Assembly: GCA_017397305.1 (NCBI GenBank)
Contig: JAFQJB010000007.1
Location: forward strand, 62,001-126,000
Origin: Clostridia bacterium
Lineage (GTDB): Bacteria > Bacillota > Clostridia > Christensenellales > Borkfalkiaceae
Direction of reading: 5' to 3'
Length of the DNA stretch: 64,000 nucleotides
Position numbers and translations under genes: made by a program. The notes under the pieces were generated by a model. The model searched no databases. It had not been told where the DNA came from and was given only the letters and a program-made list of their open reading frames with translations. Below, piece after piece: positions 16,525 through 25,739 of this stretch (its first letter is position 1; every line of letters starts with the position of its first letter).

Positions 16525-19500
16525 ATGACAAGAAACAACAACGTGAACAAATCTAAATGGAAGACATTATTGACTTTATTGTTGATAAGCTTACTTTGTT
16601 TTGCATTTTTACTTGCTTCTGCATGCGGTAAGGATGACGAAAAGAAGGAAGAAGAATTTAAAATCCCCTCTTTCAACTATTCCGAACCGACTGATGAAAG
16701 CACGGTTAGAAACAGCAACTTTGCATGGGCTGTTGAAGATTATGCTTTTTCAGATATGCCCAAAACCAGTGTTACCGGTTGGTCTAGGTCAAGCGACAAT
16801 CTTATGACCTCAACCTCTGCTAAGTCTGGTGTTATAAACGTATCAGACACTGCTTGGGGCAAGGTTGCTAAAAACCTCTATGACCACAGTTATTTTTACG
16901 ATTACTTCTGGGTTATGTACGATATGGATGACACCAAAATTGCAGACGCAATGAAGGCTGACCCCGATTGGGCGGAAAAACCCGTAAGTACTTCCAATAA
17001 GAAGGCATTCTTTATAGAAAATTATATCAATTCGGATAAACCGTTTGAATTTGAAAATAAAACTGTTGACAAAAACACTTTCGGCAACCCTGGTAAATAC
17101 TCACCCGATGCCGACGATAACGTTTACATGCTCAATAACTACCTTTCTAAGTCAAGCGTTGGTTTAGGCACTGCTCAATCAATTAAGTCCGATTCTGATA
17201 TCGTTTTAGAAAAGGGCGGTTACGGTAAGGTTACCGTTTGGGTAAAAACCCAAAACGTTGGCGGTTCTTATGCCGACACCGATAGTGCTGGTGCAACCAT
17301 TTATCTTACAAACTCATTAAACAAAGAATCTCAAGCAGATTTTGGTATCTTTAACATTATCGCTGAGGATTGGACCCAATTCACCATTTACGTTAAAGCG
17401 GACGATAATTACGAAACTACATTCAGTATCAATCTTGGTCTTGGTTACGACAAGTTTAGCGCGACTGAAGGTACCGCTTATTTTGACGACGTTGTGTTCA
17501 CCCCCCTCACCGCTGAGGAATTTGCAAACGAAAACACCACTAATGCCGTAAGCAAGGTTGTTAAATTTAATAGCGAAGATGCTATTAAGGTGCTAGATAC
17601 CGACCTTGGTAAAACCGTCGATGGAACTACTAGAATTGCTACGGCTTGGCCCGTTGTTTATAGCTGTTCAATCTATGACGACCTAAAGGGCGAATCATAT
17701 TTGGTTGATAGCGGTTTGAATTTCACAAGTCAATATACCACCTCTAATAAAACCGATAAAGACGGCAATGCTATCTCTGGTGGTAGATTTGATACCGACC
17801 ATAAAACTATAGCAGCTACAACCTCGCTTGATTCAAGTGTATTCCCATACGAAGCTAGTGCAACTCAAGTTAAACTTACTAATGCAAGTTACACGATTGA
17901 CATCGGTAGCAAAACTCAAACTTTGAAGGTTAAACCTGGCGAATATGCTTACGTAGAATTCTACGTTAAAAACCAACTTTCTAAACTTAGCGACACTACG
18001 ATTACTATCGACCTTTACGATATTAAAGGCGACGTTATCAAGAAAAGACCTGCTCTTGCAACCATCACTGAAACAAGTGACGAATGGGCAAAAGTTAGCA
18101 TTATTGTCAACAATAACTTTACAATTGGCGAAAGAGAATTCTATCTTTCAGTAGTAATCGGACCGACTGACGTTGCAAGTGCAACCTACGTTGCTGATTA
18201 CGCAAACGGCGAAGTGTCTCTCACCTACCCCAACGTTGCGTTTGGTATTATTGAACAATACGACGAAAACGGCAATGAAACTGCAAACTATCAATACTAT
18301 TCGTTGTTCTCTTCATCAGCAAGTGCGACCACCTCTCTCTATGCTGGTAGCCCGAGCGATTCTCAAGAAAGCACCGAATCTCAAACAGTATACGATTTGA
18401 CGGTTGCTCCTAGCGATTTGGGTTCAATCGAATCTAGACCCGCTACCCCCAAGGGATACCAAGGCATTGTTGCCGACCACTTCTACGTTAAAGAAGACAG
18501 CAAAAATAGAGACGTTAATACAAGCAAAACCGCTGGTCTTATCAACACCAAATATCTAAGTAACTACACCATGCTTCCCAATTTGGCTACGGCTCTTGGA
18601 TTTAACACTGGTGACGAAGATATTCAACCCTTAGTTATTTATAACCCCACCCCCGCTCACTACGGATACGTTAGTCAATCTTACACTATTAATAAAAACG
18701 CAAAGGCAAAGGTTGAGGTTACTTTAAGAGTTGTTGACGATGCTAAAGCTTATATTTATTTAGTTAACACTGGTAACGCCGATAAAAAAGTTATGACCTT
18801 TGGCGATTTTACCGCTAATGTAAACAACAAAGGTGAAGATATTTCCAACGGCAAACAATATAACGGCGAAGACCTTAAACTTTTCTTCGAAGTTGACAAG
18901 AACACCATGAACGGTGAAGATTGGATTACCGTTGAATTCTTCGTTGCAAACGGCGTAAATGCTAAGGACTTCCGTGTAGAAGTTTGGAATGGTGGTAGAG
19001 ATAATGGCGAACAAACCGCTTCTACCGGTTACGTGTTCGTATCCTCTATAAAAGTATCAGCTTCTGCAGATTTTAAAACACCTACTTGGAAGGAAGCTTT
19101 CACTGTTGAAGGCAATCCCCTTTATGACGTTGGTATGAGCGAATTTGCTGAAGGCAACTTGATTCTTTACAAACAAGAATTGACCGACATCGAAAAGCAA
19201 TATAACGACGAATACGATGACGACGTTACCTACTCCCCCAGTTATATTTGGGCAAAGAATGACACGTTCGTTTATGCGGTTTACAACACCATCGAGCCTG
19301 ACGTTGAAAATCCTTACGATAAAATTGTTGAAGAAGAAGAGGAAGATACAAAGGGATGCAAAAAATCTGAAGAAGATAATCCCGCATCATTCTGGTTATC
19401 CTTCTCCTCCATCCTTCTCGGTGCAACCTTATTCCTTGCACTTCTAGCTCTTGTGGTTAAGAACATTAGACGTAGACGCAAAGCAAATAGAAGCGATGCT

Positions 19501-19788
19501 AAATCTCACTACAAGATTACCAGCAGAACTAAAGGTAAAGCAAAAGCTGAAAAGAAATCTTGGTTTGCACGTCTAAAAGAAAAATATGCCGACGAAGAGG
19601 AAGAAGAAGTTGAACAAGCTGAATTAGTTGAAGAACAACCCGAAGAAGAGGAAATCGAACAACAAGAAGAACAATCAGCTGAAGAACAAACCCTTGACGA
19701 ATACGTTTACGGCGACGTTCAAGATTTCGGGGAGTCCGAAGAGAACGAAAAACCGCAAGTAGATTCTCAAGAAAATAACGAAAAGTAA
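16525..19788 (+). CDS. Large predicted surface lipoprotein with C-terminal membrane anchor and acidic tail
   Basis: A 1087-aa protein I cannot assign to a named family. The N terminus is a lipoprotein signal: basic residues, a hydrophobic stretch and lipobox ASAC with Cys34. An acidic linker follows, then about 900 residues rich in Asn, Thr, Asp and Tyr, with at least three beta-rich units near residues 200-330, 420-580 and 720-850. The first ends with GTAYFDDVVF, a pattern common at the end of CBM4/9-type jelly rolls. A membrane helix spans about 955-978, followed by a basic stop-transfer (RRRRK) and a roughly 105-residue tail that becomes Glu-rich. A lipid anchor at one end and a helix at the other would loop the body outside the cell and leave the tail inside. 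AAAGGTG precedes the ATG. Confidence 0.8.
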   Translation: MTRNNNVNKSKWKTLLTLLLISLLCFAFLLASACGKDDEKKEEEFKIPSFNYSEPTDESTVRNSNFAWAVEDYAFSDMPKTSVTGWSRSSDNLMTSTSAKSGVINVSDTAWGKVAKNLYDHSYFYDYFWVMYDMDDTKIADAMKADPDWAEKPVSTSNKKAFFIENYINSDKPFEFENKTVDKNTFGNPGKYSPDADDNVYMLNNYLSKSSVGLGTAQSIKSDSDIVLEKGGYGKVTVWVKTQNVGGSYADTDSAGATIYLTNSLNKESQADFGIFNIIAEDWTQFTIYVKADDNYETTFSINLGLGYDKFSATEGTAYFDDVVFTPLTAEEFANENTTNAVSKVVKFNSEDAIKVLDTDLGKTVDGTTRIATAWPVVYSCSIYDDLKGESYLVDSGLNFTSQYTTSNKTDKDGNAISGGRFDTDHKTIAATTSLDSSVFPYEASATQVKLTNASYTIDIGSKTQTLKVKPGEYAYVEFYVKNQLSKLSDTTITIDLYDIKGDVIKKRPALATITETSDEWAKVSIIVNNNFTIGEREFYLSVVIGPTDVASATYVADYANGEVSLTYPNVAFGIIEQYDENGNETANYQYYSLFSSSASATTSLYAGSPSDSQESTESQTVYDLTVAPSDLGSIESRPATPKGYQGIVADHFYVKEDSKNRDVNTSKTAGLINTKYLSNYTMLPNLATALGFNTGDEDIQPLVIYNPTPAHYGYVSQSYTINKNAKAKVEVTLRVVDDAKAYIYLVNTGNADKKVMTFGDFTANVNNKGEDISNGKQYNGEDLKLFFEVDKNTMNGEDWITVEFFVANGVNAKDFRVEVWNGGRDNGEQTASTGYVFVSSIKVSASADFKTPTWKEAFTVEGNPLYDVGMSEFAEGNLILYKQELTDIEKQYNDEYDDDVTYSPSYIWAKNDTFVYAVYNTIEPDVENPYDKIVEEEEEDTKGCKKSEEDNPASFWLSFSSILLGATLFLALLALVVKNIRRRRKANRSDAKSHYKITSRTKGKAKAEKKSWFARLKEKYADEEEEEVEQAELVEEQPEEEEIEQQEEQSAEEQTLDEYVYGDVQDFGESEENEKPQVDSQENNEK

Positions 19789-19804
19789 TTTTTGTTAAAC
19801 CTAA

Positions 19805-19833
19805 ACGCACCGCAAATTGCGGTGCGTTTTTTC
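19805..19833 (+). terminator. Terminator after the lipoprotein gene
   Basis: An 11-bp stem around CGCACCGC/GCGGTGCG is followed by TTTTTTC. Confidence 0.85.
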
Positions 19834-19874
19834 TTTTAGGTATACATAAAACTTTTTAGGGCATATATATTAGT

Positions 19875-20936
19875 ATGGCTACTATAATTTTAACGGGTGG
19901 CGGAACGGCTGGACATTGTATACCAAACGTTGCGCTTCTTCCCTACTTAAAAAAAAGTTTTGACAAAATTTATTACGTAGGCAGTGAAAACGGTATTGAA
20001 AGACGGATAATCGAAAAGGAAAACATTCCGTACTATCACGTGCCTTGTGTAAAGGTGAGCAGAACCAACGCGCTTGAAAACCTTAAACTACCCTTTTTGT
20101 TAATGAAAGGTATAAAATGTGCCGATAAACTGCTTGACGAATTAGCACCTGACGTGGTGTTTTCAAAAGGTGGATACGTGTCCGTTCCCATCGTGATAAG
20201 CGCAAGCAAGAAAAAAATCCCCGTAATATCGCACGAAAGCGACCTAACCCCTGGACTTGCAAACAAGTTTACTTCAAAACGTTGCGAGGTGGTTTTAACA
20301 GCCTTTCCCGAAACTGCAAAAAAGGTTAAAAAAGGGAAATTTGTCGGTGCACCTATTAGAAGTTCCATTTATTCAACGGGCAAGGTCGATGCAAAAAAAT
20401 TCGGGTTTACCGACTCTAAACCTATAATTTTAGTCACTGGCGGAAGTCAAGGCGCAAAAGCAATAAATCAAGTCGTTCGCAACTGCTTAAACAATTTGCT
20501 TAATAAGTTTAACGTAATTCATATTTGCGGTAAGGGGAATTTAGATAATACCTTTAACTTAAAAGGATATTATCAAACCGAATATATGGATAACATAGAA
20601 AAGGCTTTTGCCGTTTGTTCAGTGTGCGTTACAAGGGCGGGTGCAAATACACTTTTTGAGTTGCTTTCCTTAAAAATTCCTTGTGTTGTTATCCCCCTCC
20701 CCAAAGGCGCGTCGCGTGGCGACCAAATAGAAAACGCAAACTACTTTGAAAAACTTGGGCTACTCAACGTACTTTATCAAGAAAACCTTACCCCTGATGC
20801 ACTTAACCTTGCAATTTCCTCGACCTATTCAAATAGATTTAATATCAAGAAAAGCCTTGAAAAACGCCCCGTAACCGATGCAAGCGAAGAGATTGTGAAT
20901 ATAATAGAAAGTTACGTTAAACCGCTGAAAAACTAA
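19875..20936 (+). CDS. murG: MurG-like UDP-GlcNAc:lipid I N-acetylglucosaminyltransferase
   Basis: A 353-aa GT28-family glycosyltransferase. The N-terminal GGGTAGHCIPN loop, SKGGYVSVP and the C-terminal VTGGSQGAKAIN and TRAGANTLFELL stretches are MurG landmarks. MurG adds GlcNAc to lipid I to form lipid II on the inner membrane face. The usual HEQN motif is HESD here, so this may be a divergent or second MurG. It is away from other mur genes and follows the lipoprotein gene after a terminator. Its ribosome binding site is weak. Confidence 0.88.
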   Translation: MATIILTGGGTAGHCIPNVALLPYLKKSFDKIYYVGSENGIERRIIEKENIPYYHVPCVKVSRTNALENLKLPFLLMKGIKCADKLLDELAPDVVFSKGGYVSVPIVISASKKKIPVISHESDLTPGLANKFTSKRCEVVLTAFPETAKKVKKGKFVGAPIRSSIYSTGKVDAKKFGFTDSKPIILVTGGSQGAKAINQVVRNCLNNLLNKFNVIHICGKGNLDNTFNLKGYYQTEYMDNIEKAFAVCSVCVTRAGANTLFELLSLKIPCVVIPLPKGASRGDQIENANYFEKLGLLNVLYQENLTPDALNLAISSTYSNRFNIKKSLEKRPVTDASEEIVNIIESYVKPLKN

Positions 20937-20941
20937 AATTT

Positions 20942-20972
20942 AAGCACCAAAACGTTTGTTTTGGTGCTTTTT
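20942..20972. terminator. Bidirectional terminator between murG and the 59-codon gene
   Basis: A perfect 12-bp stem (20942-20953 with 20958-20969), loop GTTT, followed by Ts. It serves murG and possibly the convergent small gene. Confidence 0.85.
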
Positions 20973-20973
20973 G

Positions 20974-21153
20974 TTACTTTAACCCCTTAATCTTGCTAAA
21001 ATATGATTTGAGCGAGTTGTCGCTTTCGTTAACTGGAAAATCTAAAATTCCACCTCGCATAAAACCCGCACGTCTTCTATGCTTTAATGCCTCTACTATA
21101 AACCTCTTTTCTTCCCTTAGTTCTTTTATTCTCCTAAACAACTTCATTCTCAT
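20974..21153 (-). CDS. 59-aa basic protein of unknown function
   Basis: A small gene starting at the ATG at 21153 with an excellent GGAGGCG ribosome binding site six bases upstream, and stopping at a TAA next to a terminator. The protein begins MRMKLFRRIKELREEKRF and is rich in Lys and Arg in the first half, likely one amphipathic helix; the second half contains GGILDFPVNESDNSLKSYF. There is no signal peptide or membrane helix. I recognise no family. It is divergent from the WYL regulator and could be its target or partner. The plus-strand frame across it is a shadow without a ribosome binding site. Confidence 0.7.
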   Translation of the reverse strand: MRMKLFRRIKELREEKRFIVEALKHRRRAGFMRGGILDFPVNESDNSLKSYFSKIKGLK

Positions 21154-21222
21154 CTTTCGCCTCCTTTTGACTACATTATATACAGCAACTGCGACATATG
21201 GTTGTCATATTAGCAAAAATGA

Positions 21223-21251
21223 TTGACAAAATTTTTTATGTATTATACAAT
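21223..21251 (+). promoter_or_regulatory. Promoter of the WYL regulator gene
   Basis: TTGACA (21223-21228), 17-bp spacer, TACAAT (21246-21251). Repeated CATAT motifs at about 21195-21210 lie between the divergent genes and may bind the regulator. Confidence 0.75.
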
Positions 21252-21275
21252 ATTAATGATAGGAGAAATAAATTT

Positions 21276-22202
21276 ATGAAATACGAAATAATGCTTAGAA
21301 TTTTATTTGAACTTTTGTCGAAAAAAAGCGTTAAAGCATCTTATCTTGCAAGCAAGTATGACGTTAGTACGAGAACTATACATAGATATATAAATTGTTT
21401 AGAACTTGCAGGTGTCCCTATTTACACCATTCGCGGAAATCAAGGCGGTTTTGCAATCGTTGACACCTTTAGATTCTCATCCACTTTCATGACCGAAAAG
21501 GAATTTGAACAAACCATAAACGCCCTTTCCGCCATACACGAAAGTGTGCCTAACCAAACGCTTGAAAGTGCTATAAACAAATTAAAATCGGTTATTAAAA
21601 ACGAAACTAGCGGTTTTAACATCAAAAGCGGTAATCTTATTATCGATGCTGGACCTTGGGGCGACGCAGTTGGTTATAAAAGTAAGCTAAGTGTTATTCA
21701 AAAGAGTTTAGAAGAAAATAAAAAACTTCAAATAACTTACCACGACCGCAACGGCGAGGTTACCGAGCGAACTATTGAACCGCACGTCATCGTATTTAAA
21801 CAGGGATTGTGGTACGTTTACGCATATTGCAATTTAAGGGAAGAATTCCGCTTTTTTAAGATAGGAAGAATTGAAAAAGCCACGGTTACCACGCAAACAT
21901 TTACAAGAAAAGAAATAACTGATACCGACCTTCCCCTTAACTTTTGGCACACCAATCTTGACACTATTGACGTCTTATTTGAACTTAATAAAAAGTGCGT
22001 TTCGGACGTGGAAGAATGGCTAGGAATTGAAAACGTTTATATTGATAGCGGAAAATATTTCGCAAGTGCAAAATTGCCGTTTGACAGTGGTCTTGTCAGC
22101 AAAATTATAAGTTTTGGTAGCGGAATTAAGGTTATTTCCCCTACTGAACTTAAAGAAAAAATCACCAAAGCTACAAACGAAATACTTAAAAATTACCAAT
22201 AA
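21276..22202 (+). CDS. YafY-like transcriptional regulator (HTH + WYL domain)
   Basis: A 308-aa protein with an N-terminal winged helix (HTH_11; SKYDVSTRTIHRYINCLELAGVPI, about residues 20-50) and a WYL domain (GLWYVYAYCNLREEFRFFKIGRI, about residues 175-205), ending in the WCX region. WYL domains sense ligands such as nucleic-acid fragments or nucleotides, and these proteins usually control a neighbouring or divergent gene. I chose the ATG at 21276 because AGGAG precedes it and the promoter -10 lies 24 bases upstream; upstream in-frame codons would precede the transcript. Confidence 0.88.
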   Translation: MKYEIMLRILFELLSKKSVKASYLASKYDVSTRTIHRYINCLELAGVPIYTIRGNQGGFAIVDTFRFSSTFMTEKEFEQTINALSAIHESVPNQTLESAINKLKSVIKNETSGFNIKSGNLIIDAGPWGDAVGYKSKLSVIQKSLEENKKLQITYHDRNGEVTERTIEPHVIVFKQGLWYVYAYCNLREEFRFFKIGRIEKATVTTQTFTRKEITDTDLPLNFWHTNLDTIDVLFELNKKCVSDVEEWLGIENVYIDSGKYFASAKLPFDSGLVSKIISFGSGIKVISPTELKEKITKATNEILKNYQ

Positions 22203-22206
22203 AAAT

Positions 22207-22243
22207 AAAGGGTATATCAAGGAAAATCTTGATATACCCTTTT
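22207..22243. terminator. Bidirectional terminator between the WYL regulator and gpsA
   Basis: A perfect 15-bp stem (22207-22221 with 22228-22242) with T runs on both sides. Confidence 0.88.
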
Positions 22244-22254
22244 TAATTAAAAAA

Positions 22255-23214
22255 TTAAAATTCTTTTCTAGTGCTTCTTGAAAACAAGTCCATAAACACT
22301 TTCTTGGGGTCTTGTTTTTCGTAAATAATCGAGTAAACTGCGTTCGTTATAGGCAAGTCTACGTCGTGCTTAATGCCTAGCATACGCATTGCTTTTGCCG
22401 TGCTGACCCCTTCTGCAAGTTTTTCAAACGGAACGCCTTTAACGTACTTTTCACCAAAATTCCTATTGTTTGAATACTCGGAAAAAAGCGTCGTTTCATA
22501 GTCGCCCAAGTGACAAAGCCCATAAGCCGAAAGTTCATTACCGCCCATAGCCTTAATCAATCTTGCAACTTCCCTTGCACCGCGTGCCATAAGCGGACCT
22601 TTAAGAGTGGTGCAACCGCCCCCGTCAAGCATGCCCGCAGCGATACCCATAACGTTTTTTGCCGCCGCACCAATTTCGCTACCGATAATATCGTCACCAT
22701 AATAAAACCTTATGGTATTACTGCGGAAATTATCAGCAAGCATTTTTACAAGTTCTTTATCGTAAGCATCGATTACCATGCAGTTAGGATAACCCTGAAC
22801 AAAGGCTTGGATATGTCCAGGTCCAACCCAAACGGCAACGTTGTTTTTATCAATACCACTTTCAATCACAACTTCGCTTAAACGTTTACCCGTTTCAACC
22901 TCGATACCTTTCATGCAAAGCACGAATTTTTTATCCCTTACGTCAAATGCGGTAACCCTTTGCATAAACGACCTTAAAGCCTGCGCACTGATAGAGATTA
23001 TGATAATATCGCTACTTTCAACCGCAAATTTGAGGTCGGAAGTAAGATTTATTCTTTTGTCAAGCTCAACGTATTCGTTTCTGCCCGTATTTTTGAGCAC
23101 GTCGAAAGTGTAATTTCCCTCGGTGCCCCATTGTATTATTTGATGTCCGTTGCGAACAAGATACCAGCCTATAAAAGAGCCCCACCTTCCGCAACCCAAA
23201 ACGGAAACTTTCAT
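22255..23214 (-). CDS. gpsA: NAD(P)H-dependent glycerol-3-phosphate dehydrogenase
   Basis: A 319-aa enzyme of normal length. The dinucleotide fold motif is LGCGRWGSFIG at the N terminus; the catalytic region includes GAAAKNVMGIAAGM and GARE with a following LGDYETT segment, as in GpsA. It reduces dihydroxyacetone phosphate to glycerol-3-phosphate for phospholipid synthesis. It is the last gene of the mrnC-to-gpsA series and starts 14 bases after recR. Confidence 0.95.
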   Translation of the reverse strand: MKVSVLGCGRWGSFIGWYLVRNGHQIIQWGTEGNYTFDVLKNTGRNEYVELDKRINLTSDLKFAVESSDIIIISISAQALRSFMQRVTAFDVRDKKFVLCMKGIEVETGKRLSEVVIESGIDKNNVAVWVGPGHIQAFVQGYPNCMVIDAYDKELVKMLADNFRSNTIRFYYGDDIIGSEIGAAAKNVMGIAAGMLDGGGCTTLKGPLMARGAREVARLIKAMGGNELSAYGLCHLGDYETTLFSEYSNNRNFGEKYVKGVPFEKLAEGVSTAKAMRMLGIKHDVDLPITNAVYSIIYEKQDPKKVFMDLFSRSTRKEF

Positions 23215-23228
23215 ATCACTCCAAATAA

Positions 23229-23822
23229 TTATAAAGTTTTTCTATCCACGAACGCACGTGCAAGACTAACTTCGTCAGCATATTCAAGGTCTGTGCCAAT
23301 AGGTATGCCGTGCGCAAGTCTTGTAACCTTAATGCCAAGTGGTTTAAGTAGGTTGGAAATATACATAGCCGTCGCTTCCCCTTCAACGTCGGGGTTGGTA
23401 GCCATAATAACTTCACTTACACCACCTTTTGCAATGCGCTCTAAAAGTCCTTTAATATTGATGTCGTTGGGACCAATTCCGTCAAGCGGTGAAATGGTGC
23501 CGTGCAAAACGTGATAAACGCCCTTAAATTCGTTAAGTTTTTCAATAGCAATAACGTCTTTAGGCTCTTTAACCACGCAAATCATATCCGAAGGTCTAGA
23601 TGTGCAAACGTCACAAACGTCGCCCTCGCTAAAATTTCCACAAATCGAGCAATAATGCACGTTTTCTTTAACGTTAATTATTGCATCGGCAAAATTTTTG
23701 GCTTCGTCCTTAGACATATTTACCACTTTATATGCAAATCTTTGCGCGGTCTTTGCACCTACACCCGGTAGTTTGGAAAATTCGTTTATCAATCTTCCAA
23801 TAGGTTCAATATAAACTTTCAT
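23229..23822 (-). CDS. recR: Recombination protein RecR
   Basis: A 197-aa protein with the RecR layout: helix-hairpin-helix (LPGVGAKTAQRFAYKV), a four-Cys zinc finger (CSICGNFSEGDVCDVC, about 57-72) and a Toprim domain (ICVVKEPKDVIAIE, MATNPDVEGEATAMYI). RecR acts with RecO/RecF in gap repair. It lies in the conserved dnaX-ybaB-recR order and is separated from ybaB by one base. Confidence 0.97.
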   Translation of the reverse strand: MKVYIEPIGRLINEFSKLPGVGAKTAQRFAYKVVNMSKDEAKNFADAIINVKENVHYCSICGNFSEGDVCDVCTSRPSDMICVVKEPKDVIAIEKLNEFKGVYHVLHGTISPLDGIGPNDINIKGLLERIAKGGVSEVIMATNPDVEGEATAMYISNLLKPLGIKVTRLAHGIPIGTDLEYADEVSLARAFVDRKTL

Positions 23823-23823
23823 T

Positions 23824-24153
23824 TTATAGACCTAAACCACCGAATGCGCCCATTTTTTCGTTATAAATTTCTTCTGCCTTGCTGTATCCGTCGTTAAGTG
23901 CGGCAACCAACAAGTCTTCGAGCATAGTGATATCGTCCAAATCAACTGCATCGGGATTGATAGTGATTGAATTTACAACCTTTTTAGCGGTCATAGTAAC
24001 TTTTACAAGTCCGCCACCAGCACTGCCTTCAACTTCCAATTCTTCAAGTTCAGCTTGTGCCTTTTGCATTTCTTCTTGCATCTTTTGTGCTTGTCTCATA
24101 AGGTTTTGCATTTGATTTCCACCACCAAAACCGCCAAATCCACCTTTATACAT
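23824..24153 (-). CDS. YbaB/EbfC family nucleoid-associated protein
   Basis: A 109-aa protein with a glycine-rich start (GGFGGFGGGNQMQNLM), a long Gln/Glu-rich helix and the beta-rich GGGLVKVTMTAKK core of the YbaB family. These small dimers bind DNA and sit between dnaX and recR in most bacteria, as here. The start has AAGGAG upstream. Confidence 0.95.
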   Translation of the reverse strand: MYKGGFGGFGGGNQMQNLMRQAQKMQEEMQKAQAELEELEVEGSAGGGLVKVTMTAKKVVNSITINPDAVDLDDITMLEDLLVAALNDGYSKAEEIYNEKMGAFGGLGL

Positions 24154-24166
24154 AAATTTTTCTCCT

Positions 24167-25726
24167 TTATTTTATAACGACTATATCGTCGCCAAATATT
24201 TTCTTTAATCTTTCTGTCGCTTGGTCAACTTCGTCAAGCATTTTTTCTTCGCTTGAAAGATTTACCGTTATATCAAAATCTTCAAACTCAACCAGTGCTT
24301 CTTTTATCCTTGCCATGCTATTTTGTCCTTGCAAAAGTTCAACGTCCGTTTGGCTTTGGCAAGTAAGGAAAAGTGTGTTAGCTTTTACTTCAAGTTTAAC
24401 GTTTTGCACAACGTTCCATAGCATTTCACTGCCTATTTTTCTCAAATTTAAAAGTAGTTTCCCCTTTAGTTCTTCAGCCGTTACCGAATTGATTTTTTCT
24501 TTCTGCTCAATTTTTATAGGTTCAATCGGCTTTTTTTCTATAACCTTTTCAGCCATTTGATAAGCTACGGGAACACCCTTTTCAAGTTTTTCTTCTAAGG
24601 TTTTTATCCTTGAAAGCAATGCGTTGATATCGTAATCAGCATCGGGTCTTGTTGCCTTAATTGCCGCCGTTTCAAACACAACGCGTGGGTGATTTGTATA
24701 TTTTAACGAAGTTTCCGCCTCGGCAAAAATTTGTAAAACGCGGAGCAATCTTTCTTCGTTAGTGCTGTCAGCAATTTGCTTATAAACGTCAAATCTATCC
24801 TCGGGAAGTCCTAGTATGGAGTTTGCATTGTCGCAAGTCTTAATAACCAGCAAATCTCTAACGATAGCGGTTACGTCTTTTGTTAAAATGCCCATGCTTT
24901 TACCCATGGAAACAAGGCTATCGATTACACTTAAAACTTGACCTGATTTTCCGCCGAGCAAGTATGAAATAAACTCTAGCAACAACTCTGTGTTCGACGA
25001 ACCCAAAATTTCCATCACGTCATCGTATTTCAACTTTCCAGTGCCGTATGAGATTGCTATGTCGGCAATAGATAGTGCGTCACGAATACTGCCCTCTCCC
25101 GCCTTAGCAATAGCAAAAACAGCCTCTTTATCGTATTTTTTGCCCTGCTCATCATAAATTTCAGCAATTAATTTTGCAATCTTTTCAACCGAGATAAGCC
25201 TAAAATCAAACCTCATACAACGCGACAAAATAGTCGCGGGAATTTTATGAACCTCTGTTGTTGCAAGAATAAATACCGCGTGTTTTGGCGGTTCTTCTAA
25301 GGTCTTAAGTAGTGCGTTAAAGGCAGCACCAGTAAGCATATGCACTTCGTCTACAATGTAAACTTTATAGCGCACCGACACGGGCGGATATTGAACTTTT
25401 TCCCTTAACTCCCTAATCTCGTTAACGCCGTTGTTTGATGCGGCGTCAATTTCAATCACGTCGATATTGGAAGGGTCGGCAAGCGCCTTGCAAGCTTCAC
25501 ACTTTCCGCACGGCGAACCATTAATTGGGGTTAAGCAGTTTATTGCCTTTGCAAAGATTTTTGCAGCCGACGTCTTACCCGTTCCCCTTGTTCCCGTGAA
25601 CAAATATGCGTGACCTAACCTTTGGCTTTCAATTTGGTTAACCAAGGTTTTAACAATGTGTTCTTGCCCGATTAACCCATCGAAAGTTGAAGGACGGTAT
25701 TTTCTATAAAGTGCTAAATATGCCAT
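24167..25726 (-). CDS. dnaX: DNA polymerase III subunit gamma/tau
   Basis: A 519-aa clamp-loader ATPase. Walker A is GTRGTGKTSAAK (near residue 45), the zinc site has C...CGKCEAC, Walker B is DEVHML and the sensor region includes LSRCMRFDFR. The tail after about residue 380 is shorter than in long tau proteins. It loads the sliding clamp and links polymerases at the fork. It is followed at once by ybaB and recR and preceded by sigH. Confidence 0.96.
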   Translation of the reverse strand: MAYLALYRKYRPSTFDGLIGQEHIVKTLVNQIESQRLGHAYLFTGTRGTGKTSAAKIFAKAINCLTPINGSPCGKCEACKALADPSNIDVIEIDAASNNGVNEIRELREKVQYPPVSVRYKVYIVDEVHMLTGAAFNALLKTLEEPPKHAVFILATTEVHKIPATILSRCMRFDFRLISVEKIAKLIAEIYDEQGKKYDKEAVFAIAKAGEGSIRDALSIADIAISYGTGKLKYDDVMEILGSSNTELLLEFISYLLGGKSGQVLSVIDSLVSMGKSMGILTKDVTAIVRDLLVIKTCDNANSILGLPEDRFDVYKQIADSTNEERLLRVLQIFAEAETSLKYTNHPRVVFETAAIKATRPDADYDINALLSRIKTLEEKLEKGVPVAYQMAEKVIEKKPIEPIKIEQKEKINSVTAEELKGKLLLNLRKIGSEMLWNVVQNVKLEVKANTLFLTCQSQTDVELLQGQNSMARIKEALVEFEDFDITVNLSSEEKMLDEVDQATERLKKIFGDDIVVIK

Positions 25727-25739
25727 AATTCTCCTAAAA

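Noticed and set aside
20993-21226. 77-codon plus-strand frame
   Set aside because: No ribosome binding site; the opposite strand has a 59-codon gene with an excellent one.
24167-25726. Programmed frameshift in dnaX for a short gamma subunit
   Set aside because: I could not find a convincing A/T slippery run followed by a stem in the expected part of the gene.
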